Source of the DNA: Kingella potus
Lineage (GTDB): Bacteria; Pseudomonadota; Gammaproteobacteria; Burkholderiales; Neisseriaceae
Length of the DNA: 64,000 bases
Direction: 5' to 3'
Assembly (NCBI RefSeq): GCF_900451175.1
Contig: NZ_UGJJ01000001.1
Location: 992,001 to 1,056,000 of the forward strand
Shown here: positions 24,315-33,034 of the stretch, in pieces
Layout: each line of letters opens with the position of its first letter
Numbering within the stretch: position 1 is the first letter of the stretch
Program-made: the position numbers and the translations under genes
The notes under the pieces: generated by a model
The model's input: only the letters and a program-made list of their open reading frames with translations
The model's database searches: none
What the model was told of the DNA's origin: nothing

Positions 24315-27300
24315 ATGCGCCTCACCCATATCAAACTCTCCGGCTTCAAATCCTTTACCGACCCGACCACCATCCATGTGCCCGGCCAACTGGTGGCCGT
24401 AATCGGCCCCAACGGCTGCGGCAAATCCAATGTGATTGACGCAGTGCGCTGGGTGTTGGGCGAAGCATCGGCCAAGCAGCTGCGCGGCGAGAGCATGCAG
24501 GACGTGATTTTCAACGGTGCCGCCACCCGCCGCCCCGCGCCTAGGGCTTCGGTGGAGCTGGTGTTCGACAACGCCGACCACTCTTTGCAGGGCGCGTGGG
24601 GGCAGTATGCCGAGGTAAGCATCAAACGCCAGCTCACGCGTCAGGGCGAATCGACTTACTTCATCAACAACCAAGTCGTGCGCCGCCGCGACATCACCGA
24701 CCTGTTTTTAGGTACGGGCGTAGGTGCGCGCGGTTATGCCGTTATCGAACAAGGCATGATTTCGCGCATTATCGAAGCACGCCCCGAAGAATTGCGCGCC
24801 TATATCGAAGAGGCGGCCGGCGTATCCAAATACAAAGAGCGTCGGCGCGAAACCGAAGGCCGTCTGAAAGACACACGCGAGCATTTGGCGCGGCTGGGCG
24901 ATTTGCAAAACGAATTGGCGCGGCAGGTGGAAAAGCTGGAAAAACAAGCCGAAACCGCCGAACGCTACCGCTTCCTCACCGAGCAGCTCAACCGCCAGCA
25001 GGATTTGCTCGACTACAGCCAATGGCGCCAGTCGCTGGCCGCCGCCGACAAAGCCACCGCGCAGCATCAGGCCTTGCAGGCGCAGCAGGACGAGGCCGCC
25101 GCCGAAATCCAAACGCTTTCAGACGGCATCCGCACCTTGCAGCAAACCGAACAGGCGCAGCAGCAAAACGCACACGACCTGGCCAACCGGCGCGGCGTGT
25201 TGCGCGAACAGATTGCCCGCCTCGAAGAACAAATCCGCCACAGGCAAAACCTGCACCAGCGCATCGAACGCGACAAACAGGCGGCACAGGCACAAATGCA
25301 GCGCATCCGCCAGGAAGAGCAGCAAATCCGCGCCTTGCAGGAAGAAAACGACATCGCATTTGAAGAGCGGCAAACCGAGTTGGCCGAACTGGCAATGCAG
25401 GTGGCCGAACACGAAGAGAGCCTGCCCGGACACGAAGAAGTCCAAGCCGCGCTCAACGCCGCCTACCAGTCGCAACACGACGAAGCCGCCCGTCTCAAAC
25501 GCGAACTGGCACTCAAACAACAGCAGCTCTCCCACGCGCAACAAACCCTGCGCCGCCACGAAGAGCGCAAAGGCCGTCTGAACGCCGAAAACCAAGCCCT
25601 CAACCTGCCCGATGCGGCCGACACCGCCGCCGCACAAGAAGCCGCCGCACTGTTGCAAGAGCAGCAAGAACATTACGAAGAACAGATGACTGCCGCCGAA
25701 CAGCGATTGGCCGACACACGCCAAAATCTTCAGACGGCCTTAACCCGTTTCCAAACCCTGCAACAACAGTCCATCACACTGCAAGCGCAGCAGCAGGCCA
25801 TCGCACAGCTATTGGCACAGCACGAAACCGCCGACTTCTGGCCGCATACCGGACACACCGCCGCACCGCAGCTTTGGCAGCACATCCAAGCCCCGACCGA
25901 ATGGCAGCACGCACTGGGCGCAGTGTTGGCCGAACGCCTGCACGCGCGCGCCGTACCCGATACCTTCGCCCCCCCGTCGCCACTGCCGAAATCCCAAGCC
26001 GCATGGCTTTCAGACAGCCTTACCGGCGGCGTAAAAAAATCCCTGCCCGCACAGGCCCTGCTCAACCAAATCCAAGCGCAACCGCCGTTTCAAACCGCCC
26101 TGCACCACTGGCTCGACGGCGTATTGTGCGCCCCCGACCTCGCTTACGCCCTCGCACACCAACACGATTTGAGCGGCAGCCAAATCTGGCTCACCCCCGA
26201 AGGCCACCAAATCGACAAAGTCAGCGTATTGCTTTACGCCCAAAATACACAGGAAAACCTGATAGCACAAAAAGCCCGCCTGGACGAAATCGCCGCATCC
26301 CTGGAAACCCTCACACCCGAATTGGAACACGCCCGCGCCGCGCAAACCCAAGCCCAAACCCAAGCCCAAGAAGCCGAATCGCACCACAGAACACTGATTC
26401 AGCAGCAGCAACAGCACAGCCGCGAACACAGCCGCGCCCAACAACACGCCGCCGAGCTGCTCGCCCGCACCAACCAAGGCCAACTCCGCCGCGAACACAT
26501 CGAACGCGAACTCACCCAAATCGAAGAAGAAGCCACCATATTGGCACACAGTTCGGACGGCCTCGAAGACGACATCGCCACACTTGCCGAAGCCGCCGCC
26601 GAACTCGAAACCCGTCAGCAACACGCCGCCGCCGAACGGCAGGCGCAGCAAGGCCGTCTGAAACAGGCGCAGCTTGCCCTTTACGAAGCCAACCGCCGCT
26701 ACGGCCTGGCCGAAGTCGCCGTCCACAAACTCCTGCAGCAAAAGCAAAACCACCAAGCCCAAATCCTACGCCTGCAAGAGCAGGCCGAAGAATGGCAGGA
26801 GCGCCAGCAGGAGCTTGCCCTTGCCTGCGAAACCGAAATGCAGGACGACGAGCAGCACATCCGGCTCGAACACCTGGGCGAAGCCGTCAACACACTCGAC
26901 GAAGAATACGCCGGACTGCAAAGCACCTTGTCCGACACACAGGCGCAAGGGCGCGAACAATACGCACGCCTGCAAGATTGGCAAACCAAACTGCCGCAGC
27001 TGCAAGCCGCCACCCAAACCGCCCTTCTGCAACAGCAGGAAGCCCTGCTCAACGCCAAACGTTTCCACCAAAACCTTACCGGACGCGGCGCGGATTTGGA
27101 CGCACTCGAAGCCGCCGCCCGAGAAGCAGGCCGTCTGAACATCCAAAACAGCCAAATCGCCGACACCGCCCGCCAAATCGAAGCCCTGGGCGCAGTCAAC
27201 CTCGCCGCCCTGCAAGAACTCGAAGACGCACGCGAACGAGACGGCTACTACCGCAGCCAAAGCGAAGACGTACAGTCCGCCATCGCCCTTCTCGAAGAAG

Positions 27301-27812
27301 CCATCGCCCAAATCGACGGCAAAACCAAAGAACGCTTCAAAGCCACCTTCGACGCAGTAAACGAAAAAGTGCAAACCTTCTTCCCCACCCTCTTCGGCGG
27401 CGGCGAAGCCGCACTGCACATGATAGGCGACGACCTGCTCACCGCCGGCGTATCCATCATGGCGCGCCCGCCCGGCAAGAAAAACTCCACCATCCACTTA
27501 TTGAGCGGCGGCGAAAAAGCCCTCACCGCCATGAGCCTCGTATTCGCCCTGTTCAGCCTCAACCCCGCCCCCTTCTGCCTGCTCGACGAAGTGGACGCAC
27601 CGCTGGACGATGCCAACACAAGCCGCTTTTGCAAGCTGGTCAAAGAAATGAGCACGCAAACCCAGTTCCTCTACATCTCGCACAACCGCCTCACCATGGA
27701 AATGGCCGAACAGCTCGTCGGCGTTACCATGCAGGAAAAAGGCGTGTCGCGCATCGTCTCCGTGGATATTCAGGAAGCCATGAAAATGGCCGCAAACGCA
27801 GAGGCCGTCTGA
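24315..27812 (+). CDS. smc: Chromosome segregation protein SMC
   Basis: 1165 aa. SMC is the ATPase of condensin, organising the chromosome with ScpA/ScpB. The N-terminal head has Walker A GPNGCGKSN near residue 32 and a Q-loop region. It is followed by a long Gln/Glu/Ala-rich coiled coil, a globular hinge around residues 500-645, a second coiled coil, and the C-terminal head with signature LSGGEKALTAMSL and Walker B FCLLDEVDAPLDD. The ATG at 24315 (MRLTHIKLSGFKSF) is the family start; the frame back to 24258 is a leader. Several DUS lie in the coiled-coil codons, where sequence is free to vary, and the stop lies in a DUS (protein ends AEAV). Confidence 0.97.
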   Translation: MRLTHIKLSGFKSFTDPTTIHVPGQLVAVIGPNGCGKSNVIDAVRWVLGEASAKQLRGESMQDVIFNGAATRRPAPRASVELVFDNADHSLQGAWGQYAEVSIKRQLTRQGESTYFINNQVVRRRDITDLFLGTGVGARGYAVIEQGMISRIIEARPEELRAYIEEAAGVSKYKERRRETEGRLKDTREHLARLGDLQNELARQVEKLEKQAETAERYRFLTEQLNRQQDLLDYSQWRQSLAAADKATAQHQALQAQQDEAAAEIQTLSDGIRTLQQTEQAQQQNAHDLANRRGVLREQIARLEEQIRHRQNLHQRIERDKQAAQAQMQRIRQEEQQIRALQEENDIAFEERQTELAELAMQVAEHEESLPGHEEVQAALNAAYQSQHDEAARLKRELALKQQQLSHAQQTLRRHEERKGRLNAENQALNLPDAADTAAAQEAAALLQEQQEHYEEQMTAAEQRLADTRQNLQTALTRFQTLQQQSITLQAQQQAIAQLLAQHETADFWPHTGHTAAPQLWQHIQAPTEWQHALGAVLAERLHARAVPDTFAPPSPLPKSQAAWLSDSLTGGVKKSLPAQALLNQIQAQPPFQTALHHWLDGVLCAPDLAYALAHQHDLSGSQIWLTPEGHQIDKVSVLLYAQNTQENLIAQKARLDEIAASLETLTPELEHARAAQTQAQTQAQEAESHHRTLIQQQQQHSREHSRAQQHAAELLARTNQGQLRREHIERELTQIEEEATILAHSSDGLEDDIATLAEAAAELETRQQHAAAERQAQQGRLKQAQLALYEANRRYGLAEVAVHKLLQQKQNHQAQILRLQEQAEEWQERQQELALACETEMQDDEQHIRLEHLGEAVNTLDEEYAGLQSTLSDTQAQGREQYARLQDWQTKLPQLQAATQTALLQQQEALLNAKRFHQNLTGRGADLDALEAAAREAGRLNIQNSQIADTARQIEALGAVNLAALQELEDARERDGYYRSQSEDVQSAIALLEEAIAQIDGKTKERFKATFDAVNEKVQTFFPTLFGGGEAALHMIGDDLLTAGVSIMARPPGKKNSTIHLLSGGEKALTAMSLVFALFSLNPAPFCLLDEVDAPLDDANTSRFCKLVKEMSTQTQFLYISHNRLTMEMAEQLVGVTMQEKGVSRIVSVDIQEAMKMAANAEAV

Positions 27813-27847
27813 AAACCCGTCGCACGGATTTTCAGACGGCCTCTGCG
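27799..27847 (+). terminator. DUS inverted-pair terminator overlapping the smc stop
   Basis: GCAGAGGCCGTCTGAAAA and its inverse TTTTCAGACGGCCTCTGC; the first arm includes the smc stop codon. Confidence 0.8.
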
Positions 27848-28372
27848 TTTTGTATTTACGGCAAACCAAATAAAAAGCATCCGCCCGCCGCCTGCATCGC
27901 GTAGGGTGTGCCGCCCCAAGGCGACGCACGCGTCCGCCGCAGCGCAAAGCCGTCCCGCCTGCGCGGCGGGGATGATGTTTCCGAAAAGCGCAGACAGAAT
28001 TTCGGACGCACCGAATCCGTTTTTTCAGACGGCATCTGTGTTTTGTATTTACGGCACACCAAATAAAAAGCATCCGCCCGCCGCTTGCATCGCGTAGGGT
28101 GTGCCGCCCCAAGGCGACGCACGCGTCCGCCGCAGCGCAAAGCCGTCCCGCCTGCGCGGCGGGGATGATGTTTCCGAAAAGCGCAGACAGAATTTCGGAC
28201 GCACCGAATCCGTTTTTTTCAGACGGCCTCTGTGTTTTGTATTTACGGCACACCAAATAAAAAGCATCCGCCCGCTGCCTGCATCGCGTAGGGTGTGTCG
28301 CCCCAAGGCGACGCACGCGTTTCCGCCGCCGCGCAAAGGCCGTCTGAAAAATCCTTTTCAGACGGCCTCCCG
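27848..28372. repeat. Tandem array of a 193-194 bp composite repeat (about 2.5 copies)
   Basis: Three near-identical units start with TGTATTTACGGCA at 27851, 28044 and 28238 (periods 193 and 194). Each full unit has a short AT-rich start, AAAAAGCATCCGCCCG, a GTAGGGTGTG...GCACGCG hairpin (27902, 28094, 28288), a CCTGCGCGGCGGGG stretch, AGAATTTCGGACGCACCG and a terminal DUS. The last unit is cut short after its hairpin and joined to a DUS pair (28338-28372). A fourth, diverged copy lies at about 34125-34318. No gene; the stop-free minus-strand frames across it arise from the repeat and are not supported. Confidence 0.92.
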
Positions 28373-28419
28373 TTTTGCTGGCGACTGCGGCAGCGGGTTT
28401 TATCTTGCGCCAATATTTT

Positions 28420-29172
28420 TTACGCAGACGCGCCGCCGCATACGCGGCAGCCCGGGTCTTTCGGGATGGCAAACGTATGCCATTGCCCGCTGAGCGCGTT
28501 GTAGGTTTGCAAAACCCCGTGCGCCGCCTTCCCCGTGTCCAGCAGGATGTTTAGCGCGGCGGCGGCCTGCATGGTGCCGATGATGCCGACCAGCGGGGCG
28601 AATACGCCGAACAGGGCGCACGCGCCGTCGTCGGCCGTTTCGCCGTCGAACAGACAGGCGTAGCAGGGCGAACCGGGCAGGTCGGCGCGGTAGGCGGCAA
28701 GCTGGCCGTCGAAACGCACCGCCGCTCCTGAAACCAGCGGCTTGCGCAGGCGCACGCAGACGCGGTTGACGGCCTGGCGGGTGGCGAAATTGTCGCTGCA
28801 ATCCAGCACGATGTCGGCCTGTGCGGCCTGCTCCACCAGAGCGTCTTCATCGAGAAAACGGGGCAGGGCGGTGGTTTGGCAGCGGCTGTTGCCGCTTTTC
28901 AGACGGCCTGCCAGCGTCTGCGCCTTGTTGCGGCCGATGTCGGCTTCGCCGAAGGCGGTTTGGCGTTGCAGATTGGTATCGTCCACCGCATCGCCGTCGG
29001 CAAGAACGATGTGTCCGATACCGGCGGCGGCAAGATAGGGCAGGGCGGCTGCGCCGAGGCCGCCGCAGCCGACGGCGAAAACGGTGGCGGACAACAGTTT
29101 TTCCTGTCCTTCGATACCGATTTCGTCCAGCAGGATGTGGCGGCTGTAACGCAGCAGATCGCGGTCGTCCAT
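28420..29172 (-). CDS. HesA/MoeB/ThiF-family adenylyltransferase
   Basis: 250 aa. Members adenylate the C-terminal Gly of a ubiquitin-like sulfur carrier (MoaD or ThiS) for molybdopterin or thiazole synthesis. Motifs: RYSRHILLDEIG, the ATP loop VGCGGLGAAALPYLAAAGIG, DDTNLQRQ, DCSDNFATR, and two zinc-binding pairs CYAC and CRVC. The length fits MoeB/ThiF. Which carrier it serves is not shown: no moa/moe or thiS gene is adjacent. Possible partners are thiL at 6 kb or genes outside the window. A DUS inside the gene is read on this strand as RLKSGN. Confidence 0.9.
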   Translation of the reverse strand: MDDRDLLRYSRHILLDEIGIEGQEKLLSATVFAVGCGGLGAAALPYLAAAGIGHIVLADGDAVDDTNLQRQTAFGEADIGRNKAQTLAGRLKSGNSRCQTTALPRFLDEDALVEQAAQADIVLDCSDNFATRQAVNRVCVRLRKPLVSGAAVRFDGQLAAYRADLPGSPCYACLFDGETADDGACALFGVFAPLVGIIGTMQAAAALNILLDTGKAAHGVLQTYNALSGQWHTFAIPKDPGCRVCGGASA

Positions 29173-29242
29173 AATGGTGTTCCTGTGTGCAGGCCGTCTG
29201 AAAATGCTTGTTTTGACGGCCTTTGCCGTGGGGCGGGGCGTT

Positions 29243-30109
29243 TCAGGCGGCCGGTTTTCCGTCGTGCAGTTCGGCAGCGTGCAGGGTGTTTTCCATCAGG
29301 GTGGCGATGGTCATCGGCCCGACCCCGCCGGGAACGGGCGTAATCATCGCGGCACGCTCCGCCGCTGCGGCAAATTCCACATCGCCGCACAGCGAGCCGT
29401 CGTCCAAGCGGTTGATGCCCACATCGATTACGACCGCACCGGGCTTGATCCACGCGCCTTTGACAAAGTTCGGAATGCCCACCCCGGCCACGACAATGTC
29501 CGCCGCGCCCACTTCGGCGGCCAGGTTTTGCGTTTTGCTGTGGCAGATGGTTACTGTGGCGCGGGCCAGCAGCAGCTCCAGCATCTGCGGCCTGCCGACA
29601 ATGTTCGACGCGCCGACCACCACCGCTTTTTTACCCTCGGGATTGATGCCGCAGTGCGCCAAAAGCGTCATCACGCCTTTGGGCGTACAGGGGCGCATCA
29701 GCGGCATTTTGACCACCAGCCGGCCGACGTTGTAGGGATGGAAGCCGTCCACATCTTTGTGCGGCAAAATACGTTCCAGCACCGCCTGGCCGTCGATATG
29801 CGGCGGCAGCGGAAGCTGGACGAGAATGCCGTCCACGCCGTTATCGGCATTGAGCTTGTCCACCAGCGACAAAAGTTCCTCCTGCGGCGTTTCGGCGGGC
29901 AGCTCGTACGAGCGCGACTCGAAGCCCACTTTGGCGCAGGCGGTTTTCTTGTTGCGCACATAAACCTGGCTGGCAGGATCGGAGCCGACCAGCACCACCG
30001 CCAAACAGGGCGCGCGCAGCCCTTTGTTTTTGCGTTCGGCAACCTTCTGTGCCAGCTCGGCCAAAATCTGCTGCGAAACCTCTTTGCCGTTGATCAGTCG
30101 GGCGGACAT
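29243..30109 (-). CDS. folD: Bifunctional methylenetetrahydrofolate dehydrogenase / cyclohydrolase
   Basis: 288 aa. FolD interconverts 5,10-methylene-, methenyl- and 10-formyl-tetrahydrofolate. Evidence: YVRNKKTACAKVGF with the catalytic Lys, QLPLPPHID, PHKDVDGFHPYNVG, the Rossmann VVGASNIVGRPQ, and the C-terminal TPVPGGVGPMTIA signature. GAAAGGAAG lies before the ATG at 30109. The gene may share a leader with the downstream MoeB/ThiF-family gene (70 nt, with a DUS), though co-transcription is uncertain. Confidence 0.97.
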   Translation of the reverse strand: MSARLINGKEVSQQILAELAQKVAERKNKGLRAPCLAVVLVGSDPASQVYVRNKKTACAKVGFESRSYELPAETPQEELLSLVDKLNADNGVDGILVQLPLPPHIDGQAVLERILPHKDVDGFHPYNVGRLVVKMPLMRPCTPKGVMTLLAHCGINPEGKKAVVVGASNIVGRPQMLELLLARATVTICHSKTQNLAAEVGAADIVVAGVGIPNFVKGAWIKPGAVVIDVGINRLDDGSLCGDVEFAAAAERAAMITPVPGGVGPMTIATLMENTLHAAELHDGKPAA

Positions 30110-30313
30110 ACGCTTCCTTTCTGTAAAAATTCTGTAAAAAGTGGAAAGCCGGCCTGCAAACCGGCAAAACGAAAAATGCCGCCATTATGGCATTTCCCAT
30201 CCCGTTTTTCATCCGCCCGCGCACGGCAGGCCGTCTGAAAACACGCTTTGTGAAAAATATACTGTAAAAATAAAGCCGAACGGATGCCGTCTGAAAAATG
30301 CGCGGCGCAATGC

Positions 30314-30342
30314 TTGACGCTGTTTCAGACGGCCTGTATAGT
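30314..30342 (+). promoter_or_regulatory. Promoter of the tRNA-Pro/Arg/His cluster
   Basis: TTGACG (30314-30319) and TATAGT (30337-30342) are 17 nt apart, putting the start a few bases before tRNA-Pro. The spacer is largely a DUS (TTTCAGACGGCCTG), which pairs with an AT-variant DUS at 30283-30296. Confidence 0.8.
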
Positions 30343-30356
30343 CCGCGTCTTCTCGT

Positions 30357-30434
30357 CGGGGCGTAGCGCAGCCCGGTTAGCGCATCTGCTTTGGGAGCAG
30401 AGGGTCGTGAGTTCGAATCCCACCGCCCCGACCA
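30357..30434 (+). tRNA. tRNA-Pro (anticodon TGG)
   Basis: Complete cloverleaf: acceptor CGGGGCG/CGCCCCG, D-arm, anticodon stem TCTGC/GCAGA with loop TTTGGGA (TGG), T-arm GTGAG-TTCGAAT-CCCAC, encoded CCA. First gene of a three-tRNA cluster. Confidence 0.97.
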
Positions 30435-30469
30435 ACTTCACAACGGCAGAAAGCACGCAAAAGGTTGAT

Positions 30470-30546
30470 GCGCCCGTAGCTCAACCGGATAGAGCACCCG
30501 CCTTCTAAGCGGGCGGTTACAGGTTCGATTCCTGTCGGGCGTGCCA
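30470..30546 (+). tRNA. tRNA-Arg (anticodon TCT)
   Basis: 77 nt with encoded CCA: acceptor GCGCCCG/CGGGCGT, anticodon loop CTTCTAA (TCT) on a CCCGC/GCGGG stem, T-loop TTCGATT. It reads the rare AGA/AGG codons. Confidence 0.96.
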
Positions 30547-30576
30547 AAAGGCAGTTTGATTTTAAAGTTTTTTTGT

Positions 30577-30653
30577 GGTGGCTGTAGCTCAGTTGGTAGA
30601 GCCCCGGATTGTGATTCCGGTTGTCGTGGGTTCGAGCCCCATCAGCCACCCCA
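30577..30653 (+). tRNA. tRNA-His (anticodon GTG)
   Basis: 77 nt with encoded CCA. It has the extra G at -1 opposite C73 that is diagnostic of tRNA-His, anticodon loop TTGTGAT (GTG), and a T-arm with TTCGAGC. Confidence 0.97.
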
Positions 30654-30660
30654 GTATGCA

Positions 30661-30694
30661 AACCCGCTTCTCTTTTTAAGAAGCGGGTTTTCTT
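30661..30694 (+). terminator. Terminator of the tRNA cluster
   Basis: AACCCGCTTCT and AGAAGCGGGTTTTCTTTT pair, 8 nt behind tRNA-His. Confidence 0.88.
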
Positions 30695-30812
30695 TTATTG
30701 GTTTTCAGGCCGTCTGAAAACATTTGCGCCCCGTGTTTCCGCCGCCCGCGTTGCCGTAAAGTTATGTTTTCGGTATGATTTGGCCTTTTCGTTTTTTAAC
30801 CGAGTAAAACCT

Positions 30813-31313
30813 ATGCAAACATGGCCGCTGCCCGATTTCGAGCAGAAAATCTGCCCGCCCGAAGAGCTGGCGCAGCGCGTTGCCGCCCTGCCGCGCCCGC
30901 TGGTGTTTACCAACGGCTGTTTCGACATCCTGCACAGAGGCCATGTTACCTATCTGGCGCAGGCACGTTCGGCAGGCGCGGCCTTGGTACTGGCATTGAA
31001 TACCGACGCGTCCGTGCGCAGGCTGGGCAAAGGAGCCGACCGCCCCGTCAACCCGCTGGCCGACCGTGCGGCGGTGGCGGCGGCTTTGGCCTGTGTGGAC
31101 TTGGTTACCTGGTTTGGGGAAGACACGCCGGCGGAGCTGATTGAAACCGTCCGTCCCGACATCTTGATCAAAGGCGGCGACTGGCCGCCGGAAAAAATCG
31201 TTGGTGCGGCGCAAACGCTGGCACGCGGCGGCAAAGTGTTTTCCATACCTTTTCTGCATCAGACTTCCACCACCAAAACGCTGGAAAAAATCCGCGCTTC
31301 GGAGCGGGGATAA
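30813..31313 (+). CDS. rfaE2: D-glycero-beta-D-manno-heptose 1-phosphate adenylyltransferase
   Basis: 166 aa. It makes ADP-heptose precursor for the lipooligosaccharide inner core. Cytidylyltransferase-like fold with the nucleotide motif TNGCFDILHRGHVTYL (HxGH near residue 42) and the second motif QTSTTKTLEKIR near the C-terminus. This is the stand-alone adenylyltransferase half of HldE, as is usual in Neisseria, where the kinase half (rfaE1) is a separate gene. The ATG at 30813 is chosen from family alignment. Its TAA overlaps the next ATG by one base (TAATG), so translation is coupled to birA/coaX. Confidence 0.93.
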   Translation: MQTWPLPDFEQKICPPEELAQRVAALPRPLVFTNGCFDILHRGHVTYLAQARSAGAALVLALNTDASVRRLGKGADRPVNPLADRAAVAAALACVDLVTWFGEDTPAELIETVRPDILIKGGDWPPEKIVGAAQTLARGGKVFSIPFLHQTSTTKTLEKIRASERG

Positions 31314-33034
31314 TGCAGCAGGCGCACTGGCGGCTGCTTGCCGCCCTTTCAGACGGCCTGCCGCAGCATATCGCCGTACTGGCGCGGGCGGCCGGCATCA
31401 GGCCGCAGCAGCTCAACAGCCTGTGGCTGAAAATGCCCGTCCACATCAGGGGGCTGCTGCGCCAGCACGACGGCTATTGGCGTTTGGTGCGCCCGCTGGC
31501 GGTGTTTTCCGGCGAAACGCTGGCCGCTGCCGCGCAGGGCTTTTTGCCGGAGCTGCGCCACAGCCATCCGTCCAGCAACGACATCATCCTTGCCGCCGCC
31601 AGGGAACACATCCTGTCCGCCCACCGCCGCCTCTGCCTCGTCCACGAACAAACCGGCGGGCGCGGCAGGCAGGGCAAAAAATGGCACAGCCGCATCGGCG
31701 AATGCCTGACGTTCAGCTTCGGCTGGGTTTTCGACAAACCGCAGGCCGAAATGGGCGCGCTGCCCCTGGTTGTCGGACTGGCCTGCCGCAATGCTCTGAG
31801 CGGTTTGGATGTACCCGTGCAGGTCAAATGGCCGAACGATTTGGTATCTGCAAGCGGCAAGCTCGGCGGCATTCTGATTGAAACCGTGCGCGGAGCGGGC
31901 AAAACCGCCGCCGTGGTCGGCATCGGCATCAATTATGTATTGCCCAAGGAAGTGGAGCAGGCCGCGTCGGTTCAGGCCGTCTGCAAAACCCCGCCCCCGT
32001 CCGCCCCGCAGCTTTTGCAGGCCGTGCTGCACGAACTCGGCGTATCGCTGCCCGTATTTGCCGAACAGGGTTTTGCCCCATTTTCCGCCGCTTACGCACA
32101 GGCCAACCGCGATCTCGGACAAGCCGTACGGCTGCTGCACCACGGACAAATTATAGAAGAAGGCACCGTTGCCGGTTTTACCGAGGCAGGCGCGTTGCTG
32201 CTGCGCACGCAGGCTGGCGAAAAACAAATCGTCATCGGAGAAATCAGCCTGCGGCAGACACCCCCTCCGCAGCCGCAGCCGGGCAGCGGTACACATCTGC
32301 TGCTCGACTGCGGCAACAGCCGTGTAAAATGGGCATGGCTGGAAAACGGCAGGCCGGGCACGGTATCCGGCACGCCCTACCGCAATTTGCAGCCGCTGGC
32401 CGACGACTGGCGGCGGCATGGCGGCGCGGATACGGCGGTAACCGGCTGCGCCGTGTGCGGCGCGGAGAAAAAACGCCAAGTGGCCGCGCAAATCCCCGTA
32501 CCGATAGACTGGCTGCCGTCCATGCCGCACGCGCTGGGCATCCGCAACCACTACCGCAACCCCGCCGAACACGGGGCAGACCGCTGGTTCAACGTACTCG
32601 GCAGCCGCAGTTTCAGCAATAACGCCTGCGTCATCGTCAGTTGCGGCACGGCCGTTACCATTGACGCGCTCACCGACGGCAACCAATACCTGGGCGGCAG
32701 CATCATGCCCGGCTTTCATCTGATGAAAGAATCGATGGCCGCCAAAACCGCCAACCTCAACCGCCCGGCCGGCAAGGCATACCCCTTTGCCACCACCACC
32801 GCCAACGCCATGGCAGGCGGCATGATGGATGCCGTCTGCGGCGCAGTCGTGCTGATGCACGGCCGTTTGAAAGAAAGAGTGGGGCGGGAAAAGCCCGTTG
32901 ATGTCATTATCACCGGCGGCGGCGCGGTCAAAGTAGGCCAGGCATTGCCGCGCAGCCTGATTTCGGACGACAATATCAAAATCGTAGACAACCTGGTCGT
33001 TTACGGCCTTGCAAACTGGGTAGGACAAAATTAA
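31313..33034 (+). CDS. birA/coaX: Fusion of biotin-protein ligase (BirA) and type III pantothenate kinase (CoaX)
   Basis: 573 aa in two domains. Residues 1-320: BirA, with a winged-helix-like N-terminus, then the ligase motif GRGRQGKKWHS, KWPNDL, KLGGILIE and the GIGINY loop. It biotinylates acetyl-CoA carboxylase. Residues 325-573: CoaX, with DCGNSRVKWAW (phosphate loop), GADRW, SCGTAVTID and GGGAVKVG. It phosphorylates pantothenate, the first step of CoA synthesis. The fusion is known from other Neisseria (BirA with a Baf/CoaX domain). No stop or frameshift lies between the domains. A DUS near the start reads LSDGLPQ. Middle gene of a tightly overlapped operon. Confidence 0.95.
   Translation: MQQAHWRLLAALSDGLPQHIAVLARAAGIRPQQLNSLWLKMPVHIRGLLRQHDGYWRLVRPLAVFSGETLAAAAQGFLPELRHSHPSSNDIILAAAREHILSAHRRLCLVHEQTGGRGRQGKKWHSRIGECLTFSFGWVFDKPQAEMGALPLVVGLACRNALSGLDVPVQVKWPNDLVSASGKLGGILIETVRGAGKTAAVVGIGINYVLPKEVEQAASVQAVCKTPPPSAPQLLQAVLHELGVSLPVFAEQGFAPFSAAYAQANRDLGQAVRLLHHGQIIEEGTVAGFTEAGALLLRTQAGEKQIVIGEISLRQTPPPQPQPGSGTHLLLDCGNSRVKWAWLENGRPGTVSGTPYRNLQPLADDWRRHGGADTAVTGCAVCGAEKKRQVAAQIPVPIDWLPSMPHALGIRNHYRNPAEHGADRWFNVLGSRSFSNNACVIVSCGTAVTIDALTDGNQYLGGSIMPGFHLMKESMAAKTANLNRPAGKAYPFATTTANAMAGGMMDAVCGAVVLMHGRLKERVGREKPVDVIITGGGAVKVGQALPRSLISDDNIKIVDNLVVYGLANWVGQN

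Noticed and set aside
25874..27904. 676-aa open frame in another frame of smc
   Set aside because: Extremely Arg/Pro/His-rich shadow of the SMC coiled coil; continues past the smc stop into repeats.
27498..28472. 324-aa minus-strand frame over the tandem repeat
   Set aside because: Internally repeated peptide simply mirrors the 193-bp DNA repeat and runs antisense into smc; no gene signals.
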